A DNA stretch of 64,000 bases, from positions 992,001 through 1,056,000 of the forward strand of contig NC_079148.1 of the NCBI RefSeq assembly GCF_945859685.1, written 5' to 3'. Position numbers and translations under genes: made by a program. How positions within the stretch are numbered: the stretch's first letter is position 1; every line of letters starts with the position of its first letter. The notes below the pieces were generated by a model. That model did not search any database. It saw only the letters and a program-made list of their open reading frames with translations, and had not been told where the DNA came from. Source of the stretch: Eupeodes corollae. Its lineage: Eukaryota; Arthropoda; Insecta; Diptera; Syrphidae. Of the stretch, positions 45,954-58,953 are shown one piece after another.

Positions 45954-46436
45954 CTATATAGAATCTATATGCAGAGCTAAAGTGACACGACAAAGAAGTC
46001 TAATTCTTCCATAGCTCGTTGTCGTCGTTTTGATGGCATATCTGAACGGTCCTATTTCTAGAGCTATGCTGCTTATTGTGCTGATGTTGAAACCGATGCT
46101 GCGAGAGTACGACTTCACAAAGATAAACACTAAAAACGGAATCTGTCTATTTTCGGTCATAGAAACAACTTTCGATTTGTTATTATTTTTGGAACCTTTC
46201 AAAGTAAATAATCTTGGAATCTGTTGCTGGGAGCTGTGAGTTGTGATGCATTTACCATTTCTAGCCTGCCAAAGCCTGTCTGTGGTCTCAGAATATGTTT
46301 TCGATTTTTTTGTTTTGGTTTTCCGAGTTCTAAAAATGTGTCTGTTTTCTTTTTGACTTGTTGTGTCCTTGAAGAAGTCGTCGTCGTCGCTTTTCGACTT
46401 TACCACGAGTACGACGACGACGACGATGATACCCAA
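45954..46436 (-). other. 160-codon open frame of unknown status
   Basis: The frame begins with a Val-rich run (VVVVV) caused by CGACGACGACGACGATGAT and continues with SDDDDFF and KTKTKKSKTY. I recognise no domain, signal peptide or conserved motif. Its length is partly explained by the lower AT content here and the triplet run. A real exon is possible but not supported. Confidence 0.12.
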
Positions 46437-47091
46437 CTACGTCAACGAAATTCTCGACAATTTGATGGGAGAGAAAGTATTTTTAGATACACATAGACTT
46501 TTGGGGAACAAGGTTTTGTTTTTGTTCTTTTATTTCGTGGAATATTTTCAAATGGGGATGATGCCATTGCCACACTAGGAGTATACTTATGTAGATAAAG
46601 ATGAAGACGAACTCGCATCCGGTGTAAAAAAATAATGTTCCTTATTTTACATAGGTATACAACGTATGTAAGTACTATACCACCATCAACAAATTAATGG
46701 CTGAGTGCTTTGTTATAGCCCCGTCGACTGAACGACGAGCGAGTTAGGGGAGGCTCATATGAATGTATATAGGGTAGGTAAGGCAGAGGTATTCTATAAG
46801 GTACATAAGGTATCCGCCTGGTTCATTTTTAGATTTTTTCAAATTCCAATTTACAATTGCTCACATATTTAAAAAGAAGAAGAATACTCCAAAGCAACCA
46901 GAGCCAGAACCAAGAGCTGGCAAATGGCGGGGCGGTGAGGAATTTTACAAGTAGGAGCAGCAGCCGCGTTGAAGCCATCAAGTAATAAATAACGAACAAT
47001 CGTTTCTTTTGGTTGTTACTCGTATATGTTTTTCTTTTTTTGATATAACACAATTTTTTGGGGAAGAAAAAAGTGTAGGCAATGTCCTGGA

Positions 47092-47858
47092 TAGGGTTGC
47101 CAATTTACTTTAAAAAAAGCAATAGAACCCTGTTTAAATATTTGCATCTTAACAAATGACTAAACATAGTGCGAGATTAAGGAAAGAAGGGACAAATTTT
47201 AGAGGAGATACCGATTTTAAATGTCAACATTATTGATGTGCGGTTAAGAAAAGAATATCTTTGCTTCATAATTGAAATTATGAAAAAGCTGTTTGATGTT
47301 CCGGGAAATAAGAAGAAAACAATTGAAAAGCATTCCAGATTCTGAACGTGCGGTTCGAAATAGAAACTCTATTCTTTATCTTAAGTCCGAAATTTAAGTC
47401 TAGGGTAAAATGATGGGCACTTCATTGGGGGAAGGGGGAGAAAAGAGCTTAAAAGCATTTAACATTCTTGATGTGCTATTTGAAAATAGAGACTATATGC
47501 CTTAACGTTAGTCCGAAATTGAAATCGAGGGTAAACTGATGGGCATTCCTAGACAGTGGAAAGAAAAAAGGTACTTGAAAGTATTCCACGTTCTTGATGT
47601 GGTTAAATAAGAATCACTATACTTTATAGTACGTCCGAAATCACAATCAAGAGTAAGCTGATCAACATTCCTGGGAATTGAGGGGGGAAAAGGATTTCAA
47701 AAGCATTCCACATTCTTGATGTGCGGTTAAAAAAAGAACCTGTATCAGTCTGAATATCTATGAAATGAAGGACATTTCTGACACCTTTCTCACTGAATGT
47801 TTTCCTCAAAAAATTACAAACAAAATTTACAAAAAATCCTGTTGAAGTGGCAACCCTA
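47092..47858. mobile_element. Repeat with inverted ends and a tandem-repeat core (possible non-autonomous element)
   Basis: The outer ends are TAGGGTTGCCAATTTACTT at 47092 and, on the other strand, TAGGGTTGCCACTTCAACA from 47858, an 11-bp perfect inverted terminus with partial extension. The interior is about five units of 110-125 bp, each containing AAGCATTCCA, TTCTTGATGTGCGGTTAA, GTCCGAAATT and GGGTAAACTGATGGGCATTC-like blocks. The anchor TTGATGTGCGGTT lies near 47232, 47342, 47467, 47592 and 47714. There is no coding capacity and no clear target-site duplication. Short inverted ends plus an internal minisatellite are seen in some non-autonomous DNA transposons and foldback elements; the exact class is unknown. 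Confidence 0.6.
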
Positions 47859-49535
47859 CATTATCTACATATGTAATGTATATAAATCCATATAAGAAGG
47901 AGTAAAATTAGATATAGCTCTTATCCTAGAGGAATGTTTTGCTCTTTTTTCCAACGTGTTCCTCGCTTGGATATGACACTTTTAAGAAGGCTTTACTTTT
48001 ACTTTTACTTTTACTTTTTTTTTCTATTTCTTCGTGTGTTTTGGAATTCAACGACGAAAAATACTCTTACTCTTATATTGTGGTGTGAACATTAGCTAAG
48101 CGTAGACTACACATTCCGTGATTTATGGAGCTATTTTTTCAATACTGGGGTCGTTCAACGCGGGTGTTTACTTTGGATTTTGTTCTTTTTTTTATTTCTG
48201 GTGCAGTAAATCAGTTATTTTATTTGACTCGTCGTCGGGGGTGACATAAAAAGAAACCAATTATGCTTATCACGTTGGGATTTTTTGATTAAATTTACAT
48301 AGGTAAGGCTTCACGTAGCCGAGCTTATTGGTTTTTATTTATTTTGTTGGTTTTGTTGTTTAACGTGTGAAAGTAATTATTACACTTGGAAGATGCAATG
48401 TGGTGGGATTTTTTTCGTTGAGGTAGAACAATATACTTGGAGCCTTAAAACACGCAACAGTGTTGAAATAAATTATAATAAATCCTGGTTTCTCAAATAA
48501 TCATCTCCTCTTGTGTTTTAATGGTTTCTCATTTAAATGGGGTTTTAAATGGAATGTTTCAAAAATTCTTAATAATCAGTGTAGGTGGGTAGAGGAACCT
48601 TATTTTGTTTACTCTTTCAAATCTTATTTTTTCACATTTCAAAGAAACTGTAAATTACACAATAAATGCAAAATTTTCCAGCATATTTATTATCTTTAAG
48701 CTTGAAATATACAAAGTGTCATAAGGTTAAATAAGTTTTCTACTTATTTATATTAACCAAGGAAATAATTCTTACATCAACTTAGCATAAAATTAGAAAA
48801 ATCACATTTCTTGCAACAAAACTCCCACTTTTGTGGCAAATTTTAATCCTCAATATAATATCTACAGTACATGTATAGTGTTATGGTATTACCTTGATTT
48901 TATTTTTGTTTTCTTTAAAATAAATAAATAAGCCTTATGGAATACTCCCACACTGTAGGCTTACAACAAGGTGAGATAGTTAAGCTTTACAAATAAAGAA
49001 CCATTCGACCTTCGCAGTATGAATATTGTCATTTAGATAAAATTGTTTTAAAGATTAATTTTTTAAGATAAATTGCAAATTGCCCCAAGAAGAGCTTTAT
49101 CACACTTAAAATTTAGTTTTTTGTTTGTTTGATAATAATGTAGATTAATGAATTGATCACCTTTACAAGTCACGAAGAAATTTGTCTTTTTAAGCTAAGG
49201 TCACACAAATGATATCATAGAATATATGAAAATATCAAACATGTTCATGGTTTCATGGTATCCAATTAAAGGTTTCATTTTGAATAGCCCGCTATTTGAG
49301 CAGTTGTCACTCTTTATTTGTCTTCTTGTGAAAAATAACATTTAAAAATACAATATTGCTAAAAATGTAACACCTTAAAAATGCAATCAATTTGTTAAAA
49401 CTCACTACAAAAGTGGAAAACACAATATATAAGGCACAGTTGTCAAAACTCGTGCAATTTTTGTTTAAGTGGCCATTTTCCGGGTACAATTTTATATTTA
49501 TATCTAAAGGCATATTTTTTTCCTTGCAATAAAAT
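47859..49535. other. AT-rich stretch, nothing recognised
   Basis: CTTTTA simple repeats lie at about 47991-48020. No family-level match was found in any frame. Confidence 0.45.
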
Positions 49536-49884
49536 AAATAACCACTGATAAATAAATAAAATAAATTGGGTGACGCAACAGTCCATGAAGAACCAGGGCC
49601 TAGTGACTTACAACTCTCAACCATTCCTGTGTGCGAGTAATGTTCTCAGGAATGGAGGGGACCTACAGTTTATATGCCGACTCCGAACGGCTAATTTTGA
49701 GAAAGCACTTTTTCATGACAATAGTTACTCTTGGAGAATTTGTCAATTCCTCGCAAGAGGCAGTACCGGTGAAAAGACTTTTAGATGGCATAGGCAGGGA
49801 TCGAACCCAAGACCTCTGGCATGACAGTCCAACGCACTAACCATCATGCCACAGGTACTACACAAAAAAAAAATAACCACTGAT
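49536..49884 (-). mobile_element. tRNA-derived SINE, copy 4, full length with perfect target-site duplication
   Basis: The insertion spans about 49550-49870 and reads on the minus strand. It is bracketed by an exact 14-bp duplication AAATAACCACTGAT at 49536-49549 and 49871-49884. On the minus strand the head reads TGTGGCATGATGGTTAGTGC, then TTGGACTGTCATGCCA (anticodon-arm equivalent with GTC after U33), then the B box GGTTCGATCCC at about 49795-49805. The full body is present and collinear with copy 1. The 3' end ACTGTTGCGTCACCCAATTT passes into an ATTT-repeat tail. The exact duplication and good boxes make it the best-preserved copy here. Plus frames at 49570-49840 are antisense shadows. Confidence 0.93.
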
Positions 49885-52440
49885 TTTTCTCAAAAAATGC
49901 ATGTTTTCTTTTAATATCAAAATAAAACCTCTTATTGGAAAATCATGTATACAATTATTTCTTGCTGCTAAAATCCTCCATTAAATTAAATTATTAATAC
50001 ATTCCTTATTCATCTTCTTTCTATTAAACTTTGTATTTTCAATTTTTTTTGAGATGAGAAAGCACCTTTAGCTAAATTAATTCAAAATACCAGTTTTAAA
50101 GAATGTTTTAATGATAATTTTACCGAAGTTTCTGTCCCACATCATTTTTCTCCGAATAAGATTTAACTTTTGGGATAACATTTTTAAATGCAGGTTTATA
50201 TTGCCACCCAATTCCTTTGATCTATCGATTCGAGTGTAAGAAGCCTTGTTAAAAATATAACACACCCAAAAATATCTTTTAATCATTTTTCTATCCACAA
50301 TTTGTTTGTAACATTTTTTCCTAAAATTTCACCGATTAATCAGTCCGCACGGAGGGCTTAGTGAATCATTAGCATATACTCATACCTTTTGGGCTTAAAA
50401 CGTATCACACTTTACACAATATACTAAGCCTCATTTAGGAAATCCTCTTTGGCACCAAAGTTCAATATTTAAAAACGAAAAGATTAATTCTTCAATTATG
50501 TATATATATATCTTAGATTCATAGCTAAGTTTGAGGTTTAGATCCGTTTCAAAACTGTCAGCTTTACTTTTGAATTAAGAAAAAAAAAGAAATAAAAACC
50601 TACAAATTATATTAATTCTTACATGCGTTCCCCCGCAAAAATTCAACAGAAAAACATAAAACAGGGCTTCAGCAGCGCACGATTATAAAATTTATGATTT
50701 TAAAAATAACCTAATGTCAATATTCAAATAAGATCAAATGAATTATTTGTCATAAAAATGTCCATTTAAGTGACATCAAATTCTTCAGCGCCTCACTAAA
50801 AGTCACATTTGTAGACAAGCAGCGAGAGACGCAGGAACATCTAAGCACAGTGGAACTAGTTTCAAATAAAATATACAAAAAAAAAAGAAAACAAACAATA
50901 GAAAATACCTGCCCACAAAATTTAAATATTAAGATCGCATATCTTGAACAATCATCATCAACAACAACAACAATGTTGTTTTATTGGAGATGTTCGTGGT
51001 AGCTTGAGTAGTTGTTGTTGTTGTTCCATTTTTGGTAACAAGAATTTCAAAAATTGATGCTTAAACAACTAAAGATTGAAGTTGAAACGCGTATCTCTGG
51101 GATGCCTCATATACTTTCACCTACTCTCGCACCTTGTTTGATTAGCATACAAATATTATGGAAGCACGCCACGAGACAAGACAAGAGCGTATAATTTAAT
51201 TTCCAGATTCAATCTGAGGCCACCTTGTTCGCCCACACTGCCGTTTTCAGTGGAATTGGAATACCAAAACCACTCGTTTCTATATTCTTCGACTACGAAT
51301 TCAACTTAGACTCCGACTCGTTCGGTCCTCTAGTTCGGCCCCAATTCCAAACAAGTTGGTGTCGCTTATTAATTTTGCAAGAACCAACGGCGACGACAAC
51401 GACGACGACGTAAATTATTTAAACATTTCTTTGTTTGAGGGTTTTAGTTCGTAATTTTACCAACAAAGACAAGAGGCTTATAATTGCACACGCGTTCGGA
51501 TTTCGTTCTTCGTTCCTCACTTCTTGTTAGTCCAAACCGAAGAATACCAAACCACCAACCAGCAGCATAGCATCAGGAGGAAATAAACACATAACTTCCA
51601 TGTTTCAGCCGCAATTGGGTCATAGTCTCTCACCACCTCACCACCTCACTGTCTCACCGGGGAAACGTGAAACATATAAAATTACTCTTGATGCAGTGAT
51701 GTTGTTTGCTAAAATTATGATGTGAAGATAGTTTGGACCGTGTGTACCAAGATTGTTGGGCGCCACTTTTTGCCTTTTTCCGTGGGAACTTTTAAGCTGG
51801 CTTTCATAATCCAAAGGAGACAACAACAAAATTAGGTACACATGATGCCTTTTCCTAGTGAAAGTCACTTTTATGTTGATTAATTATAATTATTAGACTC
51901 TAACTTGTGTACTACGATGACGACGTTACGAACATGTGTAACCCTATTCCGCTGGGAACTATCTTTCTATATATCAAAAGATTCCAACGTTAACAAAACA
52001 TACCTACGCATCATTTATGATAGCGCAACAACAACAGCAACAACAAAAAAAACGTTATCGATAAAATTTAGCTTCGATTTTCATAAATAACCCAGAGATA
52101 AGAATAAGCTGGAGTTGGAGTTTATTAACGTTAGGAGTACATATAGAGAAGGTCGTTGAGCGAGATCATTCACATTGTTGTTGAGTTCGAGTTTGTGTTG
52201 TAGGAATCCATCCCTTGTCAAGCGGGACACTTAAAAACCCAATCACATGGAAAAGAAATAAAAATACATAAAATAGAGTTTCGGATTCTTTGGAAAATGG
52301 TTCTTCTCAATCACAACTGTTCTTATGTTGTTCTTGGGAAGCAAAGTGAGTGAAAATAAAACCTTAAAAAGAATACTTATTTTGTTCCAAGGAACATCAA
52401 AGATTAGGAGCGGATTGGCGGAGGAATATAGGCAAGGCGT
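49885..52440. other. Gene-less stretch with simple repeats
   Basis: CAACAACAACAACAATGTTG at 50960-50979 faces GTTGTTGTTGTTGTT at about 51011-51025, so the two could pair as a hairpin. A GC-richer patch at 51220-51415 ends in CGACGACAACGACGACGACG. No domain was recognised in any frame. Confidence 0.45.
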
Positions 52441-52489
52441 CAGTAAAGATTCAATGAGGATTCGTACAACATAACTAAATGGAATTCTA

Positions 52490-53870
52490 AAGCAATGTAA
52501 AATTTTGAGTTTTTAATGAAATCGTTCATTGGATCAATGAAATATAGAAACATGATTTATACGGTTCTTATCGAATTCGGAAGCAGCCTACAAGTTTTTT
52601 GAGTAAAATCCTAAAGAAAAAGAACATTACATTTTTTAGCATTGGACTCATAAACATTACTGAATGAAATCCTAAAACAACGAAAGGTTTTCTCTTTTTA
52701 ATGAAATTTTTCATTGAATTAATATAAAATAATAACATGACTTATATGAATTTCATTAAAACAAAATCCAATCTTAAAGGTCAAGCGAGAAAGGACACTA
52801 AATCGAATCAAAAAGCAATAACGCATTTAAGCTGTTTAATGAAATTGTGCATTGGATTAATGAAACATAAAAGGACAATTTCATTTGATTTACAACAATG
52901 AACTATTAAAGCTCATAATACAACTTAACGAGTATAAATAAACAATTTTTCAACTTCAGTCCACCCAATTCTTATATTTTTTGAAAAGTATCCATTAAAT
53001 TAATGAATTTTTCATTGAATTCATGAATATTCCAAAATGTATGAAAACAAATAACTAAGCTTCTTCACTACTTGACAAACGAATTCTTTAAGGCTTGAAT
53101 TTCAAACTTATGTGTCACAGCCAATTTCGTTATTTTGTTAAGGGTAATTTTTTAATCAAACCAACGAACTTTTATTTGATTTTATGAAAATTTTACAAAT
53201 TCATGAAAAGAAAATATCTAAGCTTTGAAACAGCTTGTTATACAAATTTTTTAACTGCCTAAAATTCAATTTTGTTTATCTTTGAAAGTAATTCTTTGAA
53301 CAAATTAATTATTCTTTAATTTAATGGAAATTCGAAAATGTATGAACATTTTTAAAAATTGATTTGTAAAATTCTGTAATCAAGTAAACTATTTTATCTT
53401 TGAGACGGTAACTCCTTTAAACAACAAATTTGTCAGAGTGTAACCACTTTGTGGACTACATTTTTGTAAGGCCCAATTTTTAGAGGTTGTATCTTTTGAA
53501 GAGTAATTCATTAAACCATTGAATTTTTATTTCATTCAATGAAAATTTACAAATGTACGAAAAGAAAAAATTCTTGGACGAATTTTGTCAGACCTTAGTT
53601 TCACACTTTTGTGTTCAAGCTAACTTTTTTTCTTTTTTGAGATTACCTAATTCATTAAACCAACGAACTTTATGTACAAAATGTTAACAAACATCTTTTC
53701 TTTGTTGATGCTTAATAAATTAATCTTCTTAATTCTTTTGTTTGAAACTTCTGTTTTAAGGCAATATTTGTATCTTACAGAGGATAGATTGTTAAATCAA
53801 GGAATTTTTCATTGATTCAATAAAAAATTCATTTATTCAATGAAACTCTCTCAAATTGGTACCTTATGGC
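52490..53870 (+). repeat. Decayed tandem array built on an ATTCATTGAATTCATGAA-like core
   Basis: Blocks of the type TTTTTCATTGAATTCATGAA followed by ACAAATGTATGAAAAGAAAA recur near 52514, 52706, 52848, 53009, 53172, 53310, 53530, 53665 and 53807. Spacing is mostly 135-190 bp. Many are preceded by GTAATTCATTAAACCAACGAA-like sequence. Units are strongly diverged and lack coding capacity. Confidence 0.55.
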
Positions 53871-55175
53871 CTTACTTCATAGCATGTTTTATCTTCTAGG
53901 CTCTAAGTATCAATTTTCAAGTCGAAAACTCAAACCTTTGGAAAAGGAACTGTGAAGATTGTTTGTAAATCTTATGGCGCCTTTTTCGACCATTCTTCCC
54001 ACAAGATGCGACCCTTTCTATGACCAACGGCTACAACTTCAATGATGAGTGTTTATGGATCATAATTATGCTTTAATGGACATCGTATTATTTTGGTAAT
54101 GACAGAGTCCCACAAGCATTCTTTACCCATCCAGCCAGCAGCGCACTAAAATCATGTGTTTTTTTTTTCTGCTGGATGATCGTAAACACACTGCCGGCGT
54201 ATGATGCCCGATTTCCGAATTTCTTGACGCGTCTCCAAACATCTTTTCATTCTCAGCACTTGGACGTAAGGCCGTAGAGTGGCAGTGCGTAGTTAGTAGC
54301 ATATCATGTGTGGAAATGGAAACTGGCGAAGGAAAGGCAAGTGAAGAAAAGAAAGAGTGGTTCATCGTATTTGGTGGTGGAAGGTCATTTGGAGGTAATG
54401 TAAGGCAAGCAGGTACTTTTTTTCTTCACTCCACAAACATAAACCCAACAACAACTCTGTCACTTCCGTGAAAATGAAAATCTCTGTGATGATGATGATT
54501 GTGATGGCTGTCACTGTCCAGTCGGTAAAGTTGTAACGTAGGTTTTCTTTTTTATTATATTTTTGTTTCTTATTTGGAAATTACCGACTTCCTTACGTGC
54601 GACTATTCATTAGTTCAAACGACGTTGGTTGGTTGGTCGGTCGGTCGGTCAGGTCGTTTGGGTCATTTCTTTTTAATCCTATTTATGTCGTCGCCCGCAG
54701 TCGTTTCTCATTCTTATTCTCATTCTCGGTCGGATTGTGTGATGGCAAACTAGACGACAACGACAAAAGTATCTATGTATCTATGAATGTATCTTCCACA
54801 ATAAATTCCATTTGAACTATAACATAAGAAAGTGTGAGAAATAATAAGACTAGAGAGAACTTAAATGTGGCAGAAGGACTGATGGACGGGACGCCTTAAG
54901 TCAAATTCCAAAGCAAGGCAAAAGTCTACACTCGGACTCTAACTCGGCCAGTAGCGGAAATGCATGACATATTACTGTCATTAAATGGAGAATTATATAA
55001 TTATGCGATGTGTATGTATGTACATGGAATGCTCTTAATTCTTCGAGACTTCGAGTAGTAGTTGTCAAGCCTGTTCGTTTTCTCATAGAATACATATACT
55101 TATAAGATTGACGTTTGTAATATTCCAACTGTCAACACGCTAGATAAACTTCAAAGGGTTTATAAGAGATTGAGA

Positions 55176-55194
55176 GATGATGATGATGATGATG
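55176..55194 (+). repeat. GAT microsatellite
   Basis: GATGATGATGATGATGATG in AT-rich surroundings. Confidence 0.85.
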
Positions 55195-58040
55195 ACAAAA
55201 TCGAAAAGAAGAAAATAGGTACAATATTTTCGCCCTTGGAGGAGATGAAGGTTGAATGGTGAGAAAAACGGTTCTTGTTTTTATTTCTTCTTTAGGAATT
55301 TTCTATAATTTTCCCATCTCATTGATGGCCTAGACAAAACAAACAGAAATGGCAAATAAAAATATAAATAAAAAGGATTCCTGATTAACAGGGATTGCAA
55401 GTTATAAAATAAAAAAACTAGATACGATACGATGACACGACAGCTAAAGTAAGTTATCCGAATCCGAAACTCGAAGTCGAGAATGGAATAAAATTCATTG
55501 GAATTTTTAGAGATTGAAAAGCCTCGTTTCTGTTTTTTTTTCATTTTGTATGTGTCTTGTCTTGTGTACTGATTCGGCTCTGCCATCACGATGCCTTCAA
55601 TAATGCGAATTCAATTCGCAGACGAAAGATGAACTGTGGGTCACATCTGTACTCCAGATGGGAAGAATTATCTTTGGAATTTTCGTCTGGGAGGGCGAAT
55701 CAACAGACAAATGAAAAGCACATCCTGTCGATTTGAGTTTTTCTTTTTATGTTCTCTTGTTTTTTATTTCAGTTTCTTCCTTTTTTTATTATTATTCCTG
55801 TTTTCTTTTTCTTTTCGGTTTATAAAATCAATTTGGTGTCTTGATCATGTTTTCATTGAAATCTATTTTTAAAAATGAAAGATACAAGTGAAACTTCTGT
55901 TTTGCGACGCTAGGTACTTGTTTGACTTTTATTTTATTATATCTTTTTTTGCGATGCGGCACGGAGCAGAGCGGAGCTACGACGCGGTACTGCGTGGCGT
56001 GACTTTGCTAACAAAAGTTTGTTGGAAAAGTCTACTAATGCCAGACGTGGCTAGATACTTATATAGTTTTCATTTAAATATTTATCTTTGACAATATTAA
56101 AAGTAGCTTTGAGTTTTCGTTAAGGTTTACCAAGAAAAGGTATTAGGAAACATTTTAGTCTGATTTCGTTAAATTTTGCTTAGTTGGAAAGAACATCTGT
56201 TCAAGACTTAAAAAATAATCTTTAATTTATTTCTATTAAACTTTTTGATGAAATGTTTTATTTAATTTTCTAAACGTCTTTTCAGTTGAAAATAAAGTTA
56301 AAGTGCAGTTAATTTGATTCTTTTTACGACTGAAATAAAAGTTGAGACAGAATTCTGATTTTGCAGTATTACTTTTCTATAATTTCCCCATAAAAATGTT
56401 TACACATTTGGTTGAACGATAAATCGTCCTAGAGAACATGTTAAAAATTACGTCACTCATACAATTAATTTCAGGTTAAACTACCTGATAACTCAGAGTG
56501 AGGATTGAGTTAAACCAACTTTGAATTGCAATCATAAAGTTTGCATTGTTAAAAATCCTTTTTGTTTTTACCATCAGGCCCAAAAAACGTAAACAGATAA
56601 AACAAAAACAATAAAAAAGACATTTTAAAACACATATAATACAGACATAGGCATCACCAATTAAATTTAATGGAAGGTTGAACTGGATTAATAAAACTGT
56701 CACAAAAGACAAAATACCTTATTCCAACATTATTTGTCGTTATCTATAACCATCCATGTTACAAAAACACAAAAAAAGGACCAAAACTTCTCAATCAAAT
56801 AAAGATTTAACAAAATCTATTTCAATAAAGTTTATTATAGTACTTGTGTTTCTCTCTTCCTCAAGTTTTAAACTTTATACTGTCAAGCTTTTAATAGCTA
56901 AATTAAAAATAAAAAAGGAGAAGTTTTTAACTTTTGACCTTTTTTTTCTTGTTGTTATTCAGAAATAACAATGCTATTTCAAAATACGAACAACATATTG
57001 AGAGAAAGATACTCTTTTTATCCTCAACAAGGAAGTTTATATATTTGTATATGTTGTTGTCGTTGTTTTAAGAGTAAAAGTTTCGAATAGTTTCGAAATA
57101 ATTGACATTTTCATTACTGTCCAAGTTTTCTTGTATATTTGGTTAGTATATTTCTATATATTTTTGTATGTTGATGTTGATAAATCCTATAAATAAGACC
57201 AACTGACAGCAGTTGTCTTTTGACTGCATTTGTGCAGAAATCAAAATAAAATTTAAATGTCCAACATCTAATGACATCCTATTTCAATGAAAGGGTAGTT
57301 TAGTGTTGTGGTTTTTGTGACTATGATTTTGAAGACCAGAGGCTTACAACTTAGTCTGAAAGTCAAAAAATAACCTTATGATCATAGAACTTTACAATCC
57401 TTTATAAACTTACAATTTTAAGTAATTTATAAAAAAAATACTCATACGCCATGGGGACCTTTCAAAAATAAATCAACCAGCATAGCTGATTCCTCAGTTT
57501 ACAGTTCAGTTGTATCGGCCTTTTTTTATTAGTCTGTCTAAGTGCATAGAGTCTCTGAAAAGATCTCTTCTTAAAAAGACTTGAAAATCCCACTTCTGAA
57601 CACTTTGTATCAAGGAATCCCCATGAAACACAAATTCCAAAGAGAAACCTTAATTGAAAGACACGATTTTGTTGTTTTCAGACAAACACAAAAGAAATAA
57701 GTTTCTACTTGAATAATCTAAACAATTTTATTAAAAATTATTTAAAATCTCATATTCCAAAAAATTATTTGAACAACACAAAAAAAGCAAACCAGTAACC
57801 AATTCAACCTGGCACGCATCAAATCAGCAGACTCAGTCTGTGAGGTGTCGATTTCGTTTACCCTAACAGGGTGGTAAAAAAATTGAAACTTCCAAGCTAC
57901 CTATTGACGCATATAAAATAAGAACAAAATATATATATATTAAAATTTACTGAAATATGATACTACTTTCTTTCGAGAAAGGGTTACTGGTTTATTTCTT
58001 AAGTTTCGTGTTTTTTTCTGTCCTCTTATATCTTTTCTAC

Positions 58041-58089
58041 CTGATGATGATGATGATGAATTTTGATACGTGCCAGAAGCAGGTGACGC
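58041..58089 (-). other. Candidate 49-nt microexon, minus strand
   Basis: On the minus strand a pyrimidine-rich tract ending TTTTCGTTTTGCAG (about 58103-58090) is a good 3' splice site. After 49 bases CAG is followed by GTAGAAAAG at 58040, an acceptable 5' splice site. The enclosed frame reads ASPASGTYQN followed by six Ser. The Ser run is a TCA microsatellite, which recurs elsewhere in the window as GAT repeats, so chance is a serious alternative. Confidence 0.25.
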
Positions 58090-58936
58090 CTGCAAAACGA
58101 AAATAAAAAAAACATATAACAACTTTAAATCTAATACACTCTGCACCCTCAAAAATCAAAGCATGTGTCACTTAATTATTACAAACCAACCCTTATTATA
58201 TTTTTATATTGTCCCATTTAAATGAGTCAAAGCTGTCAGGATAAAAGAGGGAAGTAGATGGAAAGGATTTCAAGCAGGTACATTTCAGGTTTTCTTCAAC
58301 AAAAAAAATGTCTAGTATACAACCTACATATAGAAATAAACGTGACTCACTTATTTGGACCACTACAAATTACACGCCCGCTTGCAATTGATGACTAGGC
58401 ACTCTTATTAAGCCCAAGCTCCTTAGAGAGAGAGTCCTGTATTCACAGGATCACAGAATAAAAAGGGAGACAAAAGGTAATTGTTGGAAATGAGGAAAAA
58501 AGAACACAAAAAAGTAGAAAAAAAGCATGAAAACGTGTGCCTTGAGGAGACATTTTAATTGCCAGCAGGTATACCAATGTTCGTATAGGCACATACTTTT
58601 CAACATTTTCAAACCTACATATATACAAATCTTTATCTATGAAAGTACAACAAAAAACGTTCCACAAAGGGTGTACCTACTGTACGACGACATGAATGAG
58701 TCAATGGGGTCGTGAGTCAAGTAGTCCACCCTCGCCATATTCACCGGGCACCAGAGCTGCAGTGGCGGGGGTATATTTTATAACTCCCACACAGCTTTGT
58801 AAACTTCCTAATTTGAATTATTCTTCTATTTTTATTTTCTAGTTCCTGTACTGTACTGTGCTGTGTAGCACACCCCCGCTGTATATGCATTGTGTGTTAA
58901 AGTACACGAAAAATAAAAGAAAATAATATAAAAGTT

Positions 58937-58953
58937 AAAAAAAAAAAAAAAAA
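58937..58953 (+). repeat. Run of 17 A
   Basis: Homopolymer not linked to a recognisable retroposed sequence upstream. Confidence 0.85.

Larger units (their letters stand above)
41770..47091. other. Stretch without recognised gene; GC-richer islands at 42.2-42.9 and 45.5-46.6 kb
   Basis: The island at 42230-42860 has trinucleotide-rich DNA (GCTGCTGCTGCTGATGCTG near 42303-42321) and sequences such as GACCGGCCAACCGACTGCG. It has a 151-codon minus frame (42401-42856) and a 99-codon plus frame (42234-42533), neither recognisable. The island at 45500-46580 has a polyglutamine-like frame (45502-45789) and a 160-codon minus frame (45954-46436), the longest non-element frame in the window. That frame is built partly from a GTC/GTA triplet run and has no recognised domain. 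Between the islands, AT-rich sequence contains many TTTGACAG/TGACGT-like words (for example near 43555, 44911 and 44952). Confidence 0.4.

Noticed and set aside
49570..49840. Two plus frames of 84 and 69 codons
   Set aside because: Antisense to SINE copy 4.
55907..55995. GC-rich patch GCGATGCGGCACGGAGCAGA
   Set aside because: Local composition change only; no frame, palindrome or repeat of note.
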